A stretch of DNA of 62,017 bases from positions 1 to 62,017 of the forward strand of contig SISS01000028.1 in the NCBI GenBank assembly GCA_004332335.1, read 5' to 3'. The notes under the pieces are model-generated. The model ran no database searches. It was not told the origin of the DNA and saw nothing but the letters and a program-made list of their open reading frames with translations. This document shows positions 1 to 8,607 of the stretch, piece by piece. This DNA comes from Methanoregulaceae archaeon UXB-2016 (GTDB taxonomy: Archaea > Halobacteriota > Methanomicrobia > Methanomicrobiales > Methanospirillaceae). A program made the translations under genes and the position numbers. Position 1 is the stretch's first letter, and each line of letters begins with the position of its first letter.

Positions 1-567
1 GGAGAGGCGGTCGAGTGGCGGGAGGGGAGGTCGTATCCCGTGGGCGAGACCTACGCCCTCTGTCGTTGCGGGGCGACAGGCACGCCGCCCTTCTGTGACG
101 GGTCCCACCGGGGGATCCATTTCGACGGGACCGAGACGGCGAGCCGGGTCCCGTATCTTGAGCGGGCCGAATGGACCGAGGGAGACGGGATCCGGCTGAG
201 CGACGCCACCGGGCTCTGTTCTCACGCCCGGTTCTGCATCCGTGGCGAAGGGATCTGGGACCTCGTCGAACGATCGAGCGACCCCGCGGCGCGGAAGATG
301 GCGCTCGAGATGGCCGCGAACTGCCACTCAGGGCGCCTCGTGATCCGGGACAGCCAGTCCGGAGAGCCGATCGAGCCGGCCTTCAAGCCCTCGATCGGAG
401 TCGTCGAGGAGCCTGAAGGGAGATCCGGGCCGCTCTGGGTCCGGGGCGGCATCCCCGTGATCTCTGCGGACGGCACGGCCTACGAGGTCCGGAACCGGAT
501 GACCCTCTGCCGTTGCGGCAGGTCTGCGAACAAGCCCTTCTGCGACGGGAGCCACCAGGCGCCCTGA
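1..567 (+). CDS. CDGSH iron-sulfur protein with two CDGSH motifs (5' partial)
   Basis: Two CDGSH iron-binding motifs are visible, CRCGATGTPPFCDGSH near the left end and CRCGRSANKPFCDGSH at the C terminus. Each should bind a 2Fe-2S cluster through three Cys and one His. Between them lies a Cys-containing segment (LCSHARFC and ANCHSGRLVIRD) like the mono-cluster Fer4_19 domain that accompanies CDGSH domains in prokaryotes. A GTG at 40 could serve as a start, but the frame stays open to base 1 with family-like sequence (EWREGRSYPV), so the true start is probably upstream of the window. Likely a soluble electron-transfer or cluster-handling protein; its partner is unknown. Confidence 0.85.
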   Translation, partial: GEAVEWREGRSYPVGETYALCRCGATGTPPFCDGSHRGIHFDGTETASRVPYLERAEWTEGDGIRLSDATGLCSHARFCIRGEGIWDLVERSSDPAARKMALEMAANCHSGRLVIRDSQSGEPIEPAFKPSIGVVEEPEGRSGPLWVRGGIPVISADGTAYEVRNRMTLCRCGRSANKPFCDGSHQAP

Positions 568-599
568 GAGCGAGAGAAACAGAAGTGGCGCGAGGCGGC

Positions 600-1037
600 T
601 CATGCGCCCGGGGCATCGGTTGTGTCGACGGCCTCGCCCGGGAGCGCCTCGAGTCGACGGAGGATGGCCTGCACATGCCCGTCGCGGAGCATCTCGGCGA
701 GGTGCCCCTCGCAGGTCACGTTCTTGCGGATGTGAAACGTCAGGAGCCGGCGGAGGGTCGCCATGTCGGCCGTCTCGAGGCGCCCGAGCTCGCGATAGTA
801 CCGGAGCGCCTCAGGCTCCCAGTGAACCCAGTCGAACCGGACGATGAAGCCTCCCCGGTAGAGAGCCTTCTCGAACTCGTAGACCTCTCGCGTGTACTGC
901 TCGAAGGTCCAGCCCTGCTCTTCAGCCACGACGACCTCGGGGAGGAAACGAGGGTCCTCGAAGATCGGCAGGAACGCGAGGACTGCCTCAATATCTGCCG
1001 GCGCCGGTGCGACGATCTCGTCAGCCCCGATGATCAT
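600..1037 (-). CDS. DUF6508 domain-containing protein
   Basis: A 145-residue soluble protein that matches the DUF6508 pattern as I know it: an N-terminal LPIFEDP segment, a central FDWVHW motif, then Ala-Asp followed by a conserved helix (LRRLLTFHIRKN) and a C-terminal EGHLAEML segment. The family has no established biochemical role and sometimes occurs fused to macro domains. The gene is convergent with the CDGSH gene, with 32 bases between their stops. The ATG at 1037 is the only plausible start before the frame loses similarity. Function unknown; the family call rests on remembered motifs. Confidence 0.7.
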   Translation of the reverse strand: MIIGADEIVAPAPADIEAVLAFLPIFEDPRFLPEVVVAEEQGWTFEQYTREVYEFEKALYRGGFIVRFDWVHWEPEALRYYRELGRLETADMATLRRLLTFHIRKNVTCEGHLAEMLRDGHVQAILRRLEALPGEAVDTTDAPGA

Positions 1038-1128
1038 GCCGCTGTCTCCATGACAGAGGCATGGTGCCGGGCATGAAAAAGCCTGCGGATCGGGGCATAC
1101 AGGGCCCGCGGGCGATCGCAGGCATACC

Positions 1129-3780
1129 TCAGACCTCGAACCTCCGCCGCACCCGCTTATACATCTCCATCACGGCGAGCAGGCTCATCGAGGCCAGGAG
1201 GAGCAGGCCCCACCATGCGAGCGGGACCGGCGCGATCGAGAGGGTCTCGGCGACCGGGGGGATGTACATCGCGGCCACGTGGATCAGCAGCGACCCGCCG
1301 GTTGCTGCGACCACGAGCCAGTTCCGGGAGAGGGGCATCCGGAAGGCCGAGACCCGCTCGGACCGGGCGTTGAAGACCTGGACGTTCTCGAAGAGGACGA
1401 AGAGGAGCATGAGCAGGTTCCGGGCGTCGGCCTCGGCCCAGCCGTTTCCGAGCAGCCAGGCAAAGAGGCCGAACCCGATCGCGGACATGGTCAGGGCCGA
1501 GAGGAGGACCTGCTGGATCATGAGCCGGTCGAAGATCGGCTGGTCGGGCGGACGCGGCGGCCGCTCCATCGCGCCGGGCTCGCCGGGTTCGAACGCGAGC
1601 CCGATATGCTGGACCCCCTCGGTGACGAGGTTGAGCCAGAGGAGCTGGACCGCGAAGAGCGGGATCGGCAGGTTCGCGACGAGCGCAAACGTGAAGAGGA
1701 GCACCTCGGCCGCCCCGGTCGCCACGAGGAGGAGAGTCACCTTCCGAACGTTGTCGTAGGCGAAACGCCCCTCCTCGATCCCGGCCACGATCGAGCTGAA
1801 CCGGTCGTCGGTCACGATCATCGAGGCCGCGTCCTTCGCGACGTCCGTACCCGAGCCCATCGCGACCCCGATGTTCGCCTGCCGGAGTGCGGGCGCGTCG
1901 TTCACGCCGTCCCCCGTGACCGCGACGAAGTGGCCGCGCGCCTGGAGGGCCTCGACGATATCGAGTTTCTGGAGCGGCGTAACCCGGGCGAAGACCCGGG
2001 CACGGTCCACGAGCCCCGGATCCGCAGACGCTGCGAGCATGGCCCCGGTCACGACCTCGTCCTCGCTCCCGGCGATCCCGAGCTGCCGCGCCAGCGCGAG
2101 GGCCGTGACCGGATGGTCCCCGGTCACCATCAGCACGCCCACGCCGGCACGCCGGCACTCCTCGACCGCCTCGACCGCGTCCGGCCTGAGCGGGTCGATG
2201 AACCCGGCCAGCCCGAGGAGCGTCAGCGGCGGGAGCATCTCCTCGTCGAGAGCCGCCGGGTCCACGCCCTCCTCGAGGAACCCCTCGGCGACCGCGAGCA
2301 CGCGGTAGCCCTCGGCTGAGAGCGCGAGAAAGGCCTCGTCAACCCGGGCCCCGTCGATCGAGACCGGGCCCTCGGGGCCGGCCATGGCCACGGCCCGGCC
2401 GAGCACGACCTCGACGGCCCCCTTCAGAGCGACCATCGGCCGCCCACCCGGGGGATGCGGATCGACGGCGACCGCGGCTGCGTATCGCCGCTCGGACTCG
2501 TACGGGATCCGGCCGAGAACCCGGGCCCCAACGTCGACCGGGTCGATCCCGATCGCCCGGCCGAAACGCAGGAACGCGGCATCGACCGGATCGCCGAGGA
2601 TGCGGGTGCCTGCCTCCTCCTCGACCTCGACGGCCTCGCTCGCGGCGACTGCGGCCCGGGCAAAGCGGCGTGCGGTGTGCGGAAAGGTCCGATTCTGGAC
2701 GATCTCGCCGACATCGACCCGGCCCACGTCCGGAAGCCAGACCGCCTCGAGGCTCTGGCGGTTCACGGTCAGGGTCCCGGTCTTGTCGGACGCGATCAGG
2801 GTGCAGGAGCCGAGCCCCTCGACGGCCGCCATCCGCCGGACGATCACCGAGCGCTTGGCCATGCGCGAGGCCGCGACCGAGAGCACGACCGTCAGCGCGA
2901 CCGGGAGGCCCTCGGGGATCGCCGAGACCGCAAGCGCGATCGCGATAAAGAAGACCTCAGCGAGGGGCGTGCCGCGCCAGAGTGCGACCACGGCGAGCAG
3001 GGCCGCAGCCCCGACCACGGCGATGCTGATCGTCCGGGCAAACCGGTCCATCCGTTCGATCAGGGGGGGCTTCGTCCCCTCCGAGCCCGAGACGGCGGCC
3101 GCGATCGCACCGAACTCAGTCCGCCCCCCGGTCCCGACCGCGACGCCCGCGCCCCGCCCCGACGTGACGACCGTGCCCGCGTGGGCCATGGAGAGCCGTT
3201 CGGCGACCGGGGTGTCGGGCGCGACCGGGGCGACCGACTTCTGGACCGGAAGGGACTCGCCGGTCAGGGCCGACTCGTCCACGCCGAGCTCGTCCGTCTC
3301 GACGAGCCGCAGGTCCGCAGGGACACGGTTCCCGGACTCGAGCAGGACCCGGTCGCCCGGGACCAGGTCCTCGGCCGGCACGGAGAGGTCACGGCCCTCA
3401 CGCCGGACCCGGACCTCGGTCTCGAGCAGGTGACGGAGGGCCTCGGCCGCGCTCTCGGCCTTCCACTCCTGGTAGGTCCCGACAAGCGCGTTCACCAGCA
3501 CGACCACGAGGATGAAGGCCGCGTCCCGGAGATCGCCGAGCGCGCCGGCCACCGCGGCCGCCGCGATCAGGACGTAGATCAAGGGGCTCTTGAACTGCCG
3601 GAGAAAGAGGCGGACGGGGCCGGGCGGCGCCCTCGTCTGGAGTCGGTTCGGGCCGTAGCGCTCACGCCGCGCCGCCACCTCCGCCGAGGATAGGCCGGCC
3701 GGCCCGGTCTCGAGGCGGGCCTCGGTCTCCCCGGCCTCGAGCGCATGCCAGGCCGTTCCCTGCTCGCCCCCCGTGTCCAT
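1129..3780 (-). CDS. Cation-transporting P-type ATPase (P2-type, Ca2+/Na+-like)
   Basis: An 883-residue P-type ATPase with all core motifs: an N-terminal cation-ATPase domain (about residues 10-75), TGES in the actuator domain, PEGLP in M4, the phosphorylation site DKTGTLT near residue 330, MVTGDHP, and the hinge TGDGVNDAP. A C-terminal block of hydrophobic segments includes LLWLNLVTEG (M6). PEGLP in M4 with this M6 points to the P2 class (Ca2+ or Na+/K+-like) rather than a heavy-metal P1B pump, and no metal-binding N-terminal domain is present. An ATG 13 codons upstream exists, but a TATA-like box at 3805-3814 places transcription just before 3780, so the shorter start is chosen. Ion specificity cannot be read from sequence alone. 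Confidence 0.93.
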   Translation of the reverse strand: MDTGGEQGTAWHALEAGETEARLETGPAGLSSAEVAARRERYGPNRLQTRAPPGPVRLFLRQFKSPLIYVLIAAAAVAGALGDLRDAAFILVVVLVNALVGTYQEWKAESAAEALRHLLETEVRVRREGRDLSVPAEDLVPGDRVLLESGNRVPADLRLVETDELGVDESALTGESLPVQKSVAPVAPDTPVAERLSMAHAGTVVTSGRGAGVAVGTGGRTEFGAIAAAVSGSEGTKPPLIERMDRFARTISIAVVGAAALLAVVALWRGTPLAEVFFIAIALAVSAIPEGLPVALTVVLSVAASRMAKRSVIVRRMAAVEGLGSCTLIASDKTGTLTVNRQSLEAVWLPDVGRVDVGEIVQNRTFPHTARRFARAAVAASEAVEVEEEAGTRILGDPVDAAFLRFGRAIGIDPVDVGARVLGRIPYESERRYAAAVAVDPHPPGGRPMVALKGAVEVVLGRAVAMAGPEGPVSIDGARVDEAFLALSAEGYRVLAVAEGFLEEGVDPAALDEEMLPPLTLLGLAGFIDPLRPDAVEAVEECRRAGVGVLMVTGDHPVTALALARQLGIAGSEDEVVTGAMLAASADPGLVDRARVFARVTPLQKLDIVEALQARGHFVAVTGDGVNDAPALRQANIGVAMGSGTDVAKDAASMIVTDDRFSSIVAGIEEGRFAYDNVRKVTLLLVATGAAEVLLFTFALVANLPIPLFAVQLLWLNLVTEGVQHIGLAFEPGEPGAMERPPRPPDQPIFDRLMIQQVLLSALTMSAIGFGLFAWLLGNGWAEADARNLLMLLFVLFENVQVFNARSERVSAFRMPLSRNWLVVAATGGSLLIHVAAMYIPPVAETLSIAPVPLAWWGLLLLASMSLLAVMEMYKRVRRRFEV

Positions 3781-3804
3781 GGTGGCTCGTGATCTCACCG
3801 CTAA

Positions 3805-3814
3805 GGTATATGAA
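3805..3814 (-). promoter_or_regulatory. TATA-like box for the P-type ATPase gene
   Basis: On the minus strand the sequence reads TTCATATACC, 25-34 bases before the ATG at 3780. This is the spacing expected for a leaderless archaeal transcript. The box overlaps the start region of the divergent DUF6498 gene, so the two promoters may interfere or share the element. Confidence 0.55.
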
Positions 3815-4485
3815 CACAACGGCCGTCGAGGCTATTGCCTTGTGCGACGACCTCTCTTTCGTGCAGCGAACCGGGGTCGTGCTCGATCCGCCACTTTTCG
3901 CGCTCCTCGTCGCGAACGGAGTCACCATCGCGCTGGCCGTGCTCCAGCGCTGGGAGCTCGGCACGGTCCTCCTCGTGTACTGGTGCCAGTCGGTCACGAT
4001 CGGAGTCTTCACGGTCGCCCGGATCCTGGAGGCCGGAGACGCGGCCGATCGCTCCCAGCCGATACGGCGGCTCTTCCTCGCCGGCTTCTTCATGGTCCAT
4101 TACGGGCTCTTTCACCTCGTCTACCTGGTCTTCATCGCCACGTTCGCACTCTTCGGGACCTACGGGATCTCGGACCCCCTGGCGATCCTGGCCGGGGCGG
4201 GAGTATTTTTCGTCAACCACCTGGTCTCGTTCCTCTGGTTCCGCGGCCGGGAGGTCCATAACCCCGAGGCGATCTTCGTCGAGCCGTATCACCGGATCGT
4301 GCCCATGCACCTGACGATTCATCCTCGGGGGTGTGGCCGCCGGCCTCGTCTCGGGCTATGGCATCGACGCCTCCCTCGCCATGGTCCTCCTCTTCCTCGT
4401 CCTGAAGACGGCGGCGGACGTCTGGACTCATCGGCGCCAGCATGACCGCACTGCGGCTCCGGGCACCGGAGTTGCCGCGGACTGA
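3810..4485 (+). pseudogene. DUF6498 membrane protein interrupted by one frameshift
   Basis: The first frame gives hydrophobic segments typical of DUF6498 (for example LGTVLLVYWCQSVTIGVF, FFMVHYGLFHLVYLVFIATF) and then the conserved HRIVPMHLTI motif. Directly after it, at about 4320, the reading frame is lost. One base over, the expected C terminus continues (ILGGVAAG, then LFLVLKTAADVWTH) to a TGA at 4483-4485. One extra C at 4320 explains everything. It may be a true one-base lesion or a sequence error; otherwise the gene looks intact. The start is uncertain: ATG 3810 is used, but a GTG at 3861 is possible. Function of DUF6498 is unknown. Confidence 0.75.
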
Positions 4486-4689
4486 CCCCAGTCCCCGAGC
4501 CCGGGATGAGGGGATGACGGAGACGGCAACACACACATATACATCACCGGGCCCGACGAGCGGGCCGGTCTCTGTCGGGAGTCTCGCCGGAGACCCTCCA
4601 CGAGACCCGGCCCCGGCGGGAGATACTGGTTGCCGCGAGACGAATGAGGGGGCCGGGACCTTCTTTGCCTCCCGGGTCGACCCCTCTGA

Positions 4690-5202
4690 ATGGCTCTCCT
4701 CTCTCTGCGCACGGAGCGCCTTGAGCTCCTGCTCGGCACCCCCGCGGTCTTCCGGTACGACCTCGAGGACCGCGTCGCGCTGGCGGCCTGCCTCGGAGCC
4801 CGGGTGCCAGCCGCCTGGCCGCCCGAGTTCCTGGACGAGGAGACACTCCGTCAGTTTATCACCCTCTCCTCGGACCCCGAGTCCGGGTTCCACGGATTCT
4901 ACTGGATCCTCGTCGAGGGGGACGAGCGCACCCTGGTGGGAGACGGGGGCATGCTCCGGGAGTCGCCCGAGCGGATGATGATCGGATACGCCCTCATCGA
5001 AGAGTGGCAGGGGCGTGGGTTCGGCACCGAGGGGGTCGAGGCGCTCGTCGAGTTCGCGTTCCGGGACCCGGCTGTGGAAATGGTGGTCGCGTACACCTAC
5101 CCCGACCGCTTCGCCTCGATACGCGTCCTCGAGAAGAACGGCTTTGTCAGGGCCGGTGCCGGAGGGGAACCGGGGACGATCGGGTACGAGCGCCGGCGTT
5201 GA
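4690..5202 (+). CDS. GNAT family N-acetyltransferase
   Basis: A 170-residue protein that begins with the RimJ/RimL-like LRTERLELL segment. It carries the acetyl-CoA binding region in the stretch ending EEWQGRGFGTEGVEAL, followed by SIRVLEKNGFVRAG, a typical beta5-alpha4 signature of the family. Members transfer an acetyl group from acetyl-CoA to amines such as ribosomal protein N termini or small molecules. The ATG at 4690 directly precedes the domain. It stands alone, with about 200 noncoding bases before it. Substrate unknown. Confidence 0.85.
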   Translation: MALLSLRTERLELLLGTPAVFRYDLEDRVALAACLGARVPAAWPPEFLDEETLRQFITLSSDPESGFHGFYWILVEGDERTLVGDGGMLRESPERMMIGYALIEEWQGRGFGTEGVEALVEFAFRDPAVEMVVAYTYPDRFASIRVLEKNGFVRAGAGGEPGTIGYERRR

Positions 5203-5299
5203 CCGGACGGCAGTGAGGGGGACAGGGTACGATCTCCCCTCGGATTTGTTCCCGGTCCGCCTGCCCCGACCTGCGCGATCTCCTCGACGAGGACGTCGA

Positions 5300-6268
5300 T
5301 CAGGCCGGGCCGGGCGCGGCAACCCGTTCGAGCACGAGCGTGAAGAAGTTGTAGATCCGCTGGTCCGGGTAGGCGGCCATGACCTCGCCCAGGTTCGGCA
5401 CGTAGATCACATGGGCCCTGAGGTCCGCGGGCAGGTTGGCCGCGATCCTCTCGGCAAAGGCCTCGGGGGAGTAGTGACGCGAGTACGGCGCGGGAACCCC
5501 GTCGTCGCGCCAGATCCGGACCGCGTCCGGCTCCTCCGATCCGGCCGGCGGGAGGGCCCGCGGGCTGTGGAGAACGAAGTGGGCGTCGTCCAGGTAGAGC
5601 GGCGTGACCACAGCATGGCCGCCGGTGTCGAGGATGCGAGCGGTCTCCTTGAGGAACATGCGATCGGTCTCGCCGTGGAAGAGCTCGAACGCGCACTGAA
5701 TCGAGACGGCCTTCGCGAACCCGTCGGGCAGGCCTGTCTCGGTCGCATTGCTGCCGATGTTGATCCCGTTCCGGCCTTCGCGCTAGATCAGGTCGAGCCG
5801 GTAGGCATCGACCCCGCGGTGACGGAGCACGCGGGCCCAGGGGCTGCCCGCCGAGGCCACGTCGACGTAGGTGTCGTTCGAAGCGAGTCCGAGCTCGCGG
5901 TCGACCAGGTAGTGCTCGAAGCATTTCTCGATCCAGATGTCGCCGAAACGGCGGTAGAACCGGTCCAGCACCGCAAAACGGCGCAGCCAGGCCAGGAACG
6001 CGGCCAGGTCGATCAGTGCGTCGACGACGGGGACGCCAGCCTGCACGAGCCGGTCCCGGAGATGATCGAAGTAGTCCAGGTGAGCCGCGGGCACCTGGGT
6101 CCCGTCGAAGCGAACCTGGCGAAGCGAGGGGGCACTCTCGAGATAGTCGCGGTAGTGGCGGGCCTGAGCCCGCTCATCCGATGGAGCCTGAGGCTCGAGG
6201 CGCGTTCGGCGACGATTGACGAGCGCGTCAAGCCGCTCATGCAGCAGGACCATGCCAGGGGTGATCAT
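5300..6268 (-). pseudogene. Class I SAM-dependent methyltransferase-like gene with one in-frame UAG
   Basis: From ATG 6268 the frame encodes a helical N terminus and then a SAM-binding-like motif (TYVDVASAGSPWARVL). It reaches LDLI and then TAG at 5783-5785. The same frame continues without any other lesion for 160 codons, through NGINIGSNATETGLPDGFAK and IQCAFELFHGETD to a TGA at 5300. Related proteins as I recall them have Tyr at the interrupted place (DLxY), so a Tyr-to-amber change is the simplest reading. Several genes in the window end with TAG, so UAG acts as a stop here. Could be a recent nonsense mutation, a sequence error, or read-through. An AT-rich promoter region lies at about 6300-6345. 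Confidence 0.75.
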
Positions 6269-6647
6269 CGTGGTTCGGTCCTTGGGAGCCGACAAGGAGG
6301 AGAGGGATATTTTGCTATTGTATATACTATAATATCCCACATAGCCCCATTTCAGCCCACTGTGGCCCATATAGATCCCGAAGATTAGAGAACCTTTCCA
6401 GTCACATGACTGCCGGGGAATGCGTATCGCCGGGTTGCTGCCCCTGCTCACTCCCGACGGGCACCGGAATGCCGTGAGCTCTCGCGTCAGCAGCGCCGCC
6501 TGAGAGAACCAGGGGGGTAGAAGAGGAGCGCATCTCCATATCCCGGGGCCAGCGCAAGGACGACCGGGACGGCATCCGCCCCCGGGCTACCAGAGAACTG
6601 GGGACGCCGTCGCAAGCTTAATCCTCCCGCAGGACAATCGGCGCATC
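6269..6647. other. Intergenic region with two divergent promoters
   Basis: No gene is supported here. Bases 6300-6345 are AT-rich and on the minus strand contain TATAGTATATAC-like sequence that can serve the methyltransferase gene. On the plus strand GCTTAATCC at 6615-6623 lies about 25 bases before the ATG at 6648. Between them sits GC-rich sequence without a recognisable feature. Confidence 0.4.
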
Positions 6648-7667
6648 ATGCAGGACGACAACACCCTCAGGCAGCTGATCACCTGCGGCGTCATCGTCTG
6701 CATCGCCCTCTTTGCCGTGGGGTTTCTCTCGCCTCTGTTTCCGTACGCGGTGGCCACGATCCTCCCCATAACCGGGAACGCAACAGTGACCGACGGAAAC
6801 CTGACCGCCATCGCCACCCCCGTACCCCCCACGACCGAACCGGTCAGGATCGGGACGCCAAGGCTGACTCCGACCAGGGAGGCCACGCAGACGAGCATCA
6901 CGGTATTGACCACGACGGTGACCACCATCCCGACCACCGCGCCAACAACCGCCGCCACCGCGGGCTCCGAACCGGTCCTGGCGGATCCCGGGACCTCGTC
7001 CGTTCCGGTCGCAACGACAGGGACCGCGCCGCCCACTGGGGTGCCGTCGACGGTTCCGTCGGCCACGAGCCCGGTGACGGGAGTGCCCCGAACAGCGTCG
7101 CCGACAATGGCGCCGTCCCCCTCGAGCACCCTGCCGACGATCACACCGCCGGAGGACACGCTCGCAGCGCACTCGACCGCGAGACCGACGACGGAGGCCC
7201 CCGTGCCCACCCCGACACCAACCGCGTCGGCAACCACCCGGACACCAGCGACCACTCCACCGACGCCAACCGTGGTTACCGGCCGGACGACGACCCCGGT
7301 CGCACCCCACCCCACGATAGTGACGAGCTCCCCCACCACCGCGACCGCGACCGAAGAGACGACGGCGCCCCTGACCACCGCGCCCGAGCCGACGAACGCC
7401 CTTCCGACGCCGGATCCCACCACGTCGACCCCTGCGCCCACGGCCTCCCCGACCCCCGAGCCGACGGTCGTGACGACCTCGCCGACGCACGAGAGCACGC
7501 CCGTGCCATCCCCCTCCGCCTCGCCGGTGGCTGCAGAGACCACCACGCCAGGGACCTCAGAGACTCCCCCACAGAAGGAGGGGGCGCTGAAAGATACCGA
7601 GAAAGAGTCGCACCACAAGCCGGACGCCCGCCCGGACCGGGCTGCATCTCCCGAGGATTCCCGATGA
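6648..7667 (+). CDS. Membrane-anchored mucin-like Thr/Pro-rich protein
   Basis: A 339-residue protein with one hydrophobic segment at about residues 10-40 (ITCGVIVCIALFAVGFL), then nearly 270 residues dominated by Thr, Pro, Ala and Ser in PTPTPT-like runs, and a charged C-terminal tail (about residues 310-339). It reads as a type II membrane anchor or uncleaved signal followed by an extended, probably O-glycosylated cell-surface stalk. A TATA-like GCTTAATCC at 6615-6623 supports the ATG at 6648. The long opposite-strand frame is a Gly/Val-rich shadow of this low-complexity sequence. No catalytic domain is visible. Confidence 0.75.
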   Translation: MQDDNTLRQLITCGVIVCIALFAVGFLSPLFPYAVATILPITGNATVTDGNLTAIATPVPPTTEPVRIGTPRLTPTREATQTSITVLTTTVTTIPTTAPTTAATAGSEPVLADPGTSSVPVATTGTAPPTGVPSTVPSATSPVTGVPRTASPTMAPSPSSTLPTITPPEDTLAAHSTARPTTEAPVPTPTPTASATTRTPATTPPTPTVVTGRTTTPVAPHPTIVTSSPTTATATEETTAPLTTAPEPTNALPTPDPTTSTPAPTASPTPEPTVVTTSPTHESTPVPSPSASPVAAETTTPGTSETPPQKEGALKDTEKESHHKPDARPDRAASPEDSR

Positions 7668-7719
7668 TCATCCCGCGGAGAGGGTCCGATCGGCCGCGAT
7701 ACGCGACCGATCCGCCGGC

Positions 7720-8070
7720 CTAGGCGTGCTCGTCCGGCCCGGCCCGGCAGGGCGCGGGCAGCTCGGCCGGGACTGTCGGCTCGAGCAGGTCGCCGTCGGC
7801 GAGCACGAGCGGCGGGTTGAAGGCCTGGACCTGGTCCGGGATCGTACCGTCGGGTGCATTGTAGACCCGGAACGCCCCGACTTCGACCGGAAACCGATCG
7901 GCAAGGACATACTCGACCTCGCTGTCGCAGGGATCGGGGAGACGGGAGACGAACCGGAGGGGCTTGTGCGCGTGGTAGACGCGGTCGAGGGCGCGGGTGA
8001 AGAGATGCCGGCCGGGGACCGGGCCGATCTCGACCCAGACCCGGTCGGGCCGTTCGCAGAGGTCTGCCAT
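7720..8070 (-). CDS. Hypothetical protein
   Basis: A 116-residue soluble protein beginning MADLCERPDRVWVEIG, with GRHLFTRALDRVYHAHKPL and a moderately acidic second half. I do not recognise a family. The frame continues upstream to 8334, but that part overlaps the divergent gene at 8162 and has low-complexity composition, so ATG 8070 is preferred. It is divergent from the 8162 gene across about 90 bases. Confidence 0.6.
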   Translation of the reverse strand: MADLCERPDRVWVEIGPVPGRHLFTRALDRVYHAHKPLRFVSRLPDPCDSEVEYVLADRFPVEVGAFRVYNAPDGTIPDQVQAFNPPLVLADGDLLEPTVPAELPAPCRAGPDEHA

Positions 8071-8133
8071 ACCCACCAGCGGGGCGTTCGGAGGCAATAA
8101 CCGCTTCGGCAGGCCCCCCCACGGCGGAATCGA

Positions 8134-8140
8134 TTTATAG
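8134..8140 (+). promoter_or_regulatory. TATA-like box for the 8162 gene
   Basis: TTTATAG lies 22-28 bases before the ATG at 8162, matching a leaderless archaeal promoter. Confidence 0.5.
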
Positions 8141-8161
8141 CAGACAGAGCCATGCGCGCCC

Positions 8162-8533
8162 ATGTACCGTGTAACCTTTCTCAAGCACATCCGGGTCCGG
8201 CCCGACGGCCCGAGCCTGGACGATATCTGGCTCGAGCTGGAGGCGGAGCTGCCGTTCGCGCCCATGCCCTGGGTCGCGTATACGCTGGGCGACAACGAGA
8301 TCTCCCCCCAGTCGATCGGGTTCGACATCGACAAGGACCGGTTCTACCTGCTCGACCGGGACGAGACGGAGTACGTGGATGCGGTCCGGAACGATGCGGT
8401 CAACCGCCGATCGCTGGACGCGATCGTCGAGGACTATACGGAGCGGGGCTGGCACCTGATAGGCTGCCGCATCCCGGACGAGGGAGAGGAGGATGGCGAC
8501 GAGTGCCCCGCGACGACCGACGGGGCCGAGTAG
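8162..8533 (+). CDS. Hypothetical acidic protein
   Basis: A 123-residue acidic protein (MYRVTFLKHIRVRPDG..., ending GEEDGDECPATTDGAE) without membrane segments or a motif I recognise. The TATA-like box 25 bases upstream fixes the start. It ends with TAG, one of several UAG stops in the window. Its neighbour at 7720 is also an unknown soluble protein transcribed divergently; any link between them is speculative. Confidence 0.65.
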   Translation: MYRVTFLKHIRVRPDGPSLDDIWLELEAELPFAPMPWVAYTLGDNEISPQSIGFDIDKDRFYLLDRDETEYVDAVRNDAVNRRSLDAIVEDYTERGWHLIGCRIPDEGEEDGDECPATTDGAE

Positions 8534-8607
8534 AGGCCGCCGACCAGCCCCTGAAATCCCTTTTTGGCCCGGAAAGGTCTTATATCACATTCGCCCATCC
8601 CGGGCGC

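Noticed and set aside
5300..6268. Pyrrolysine decoding of the in-frame UAG
   Set aside because: UAG is used as the stop of psmA, hcp, the PNPOx-like gene and others. No pyl gene is in the window, and the position looks like Tyr in relatives.
6900..7560. Possible CRISPR or DNA repeat array
   Set aside because: The repetition is codon-level Thr/Pro bias without fixed-length repeats and spacers.
6587..8122. 511-codon minus-strand Gly/Val-rich frame
   Set aside because: It mirrors the Thr/Pro-rich gene on the plus strand, which has a membrane anchor and a correctly spaced TATA box.
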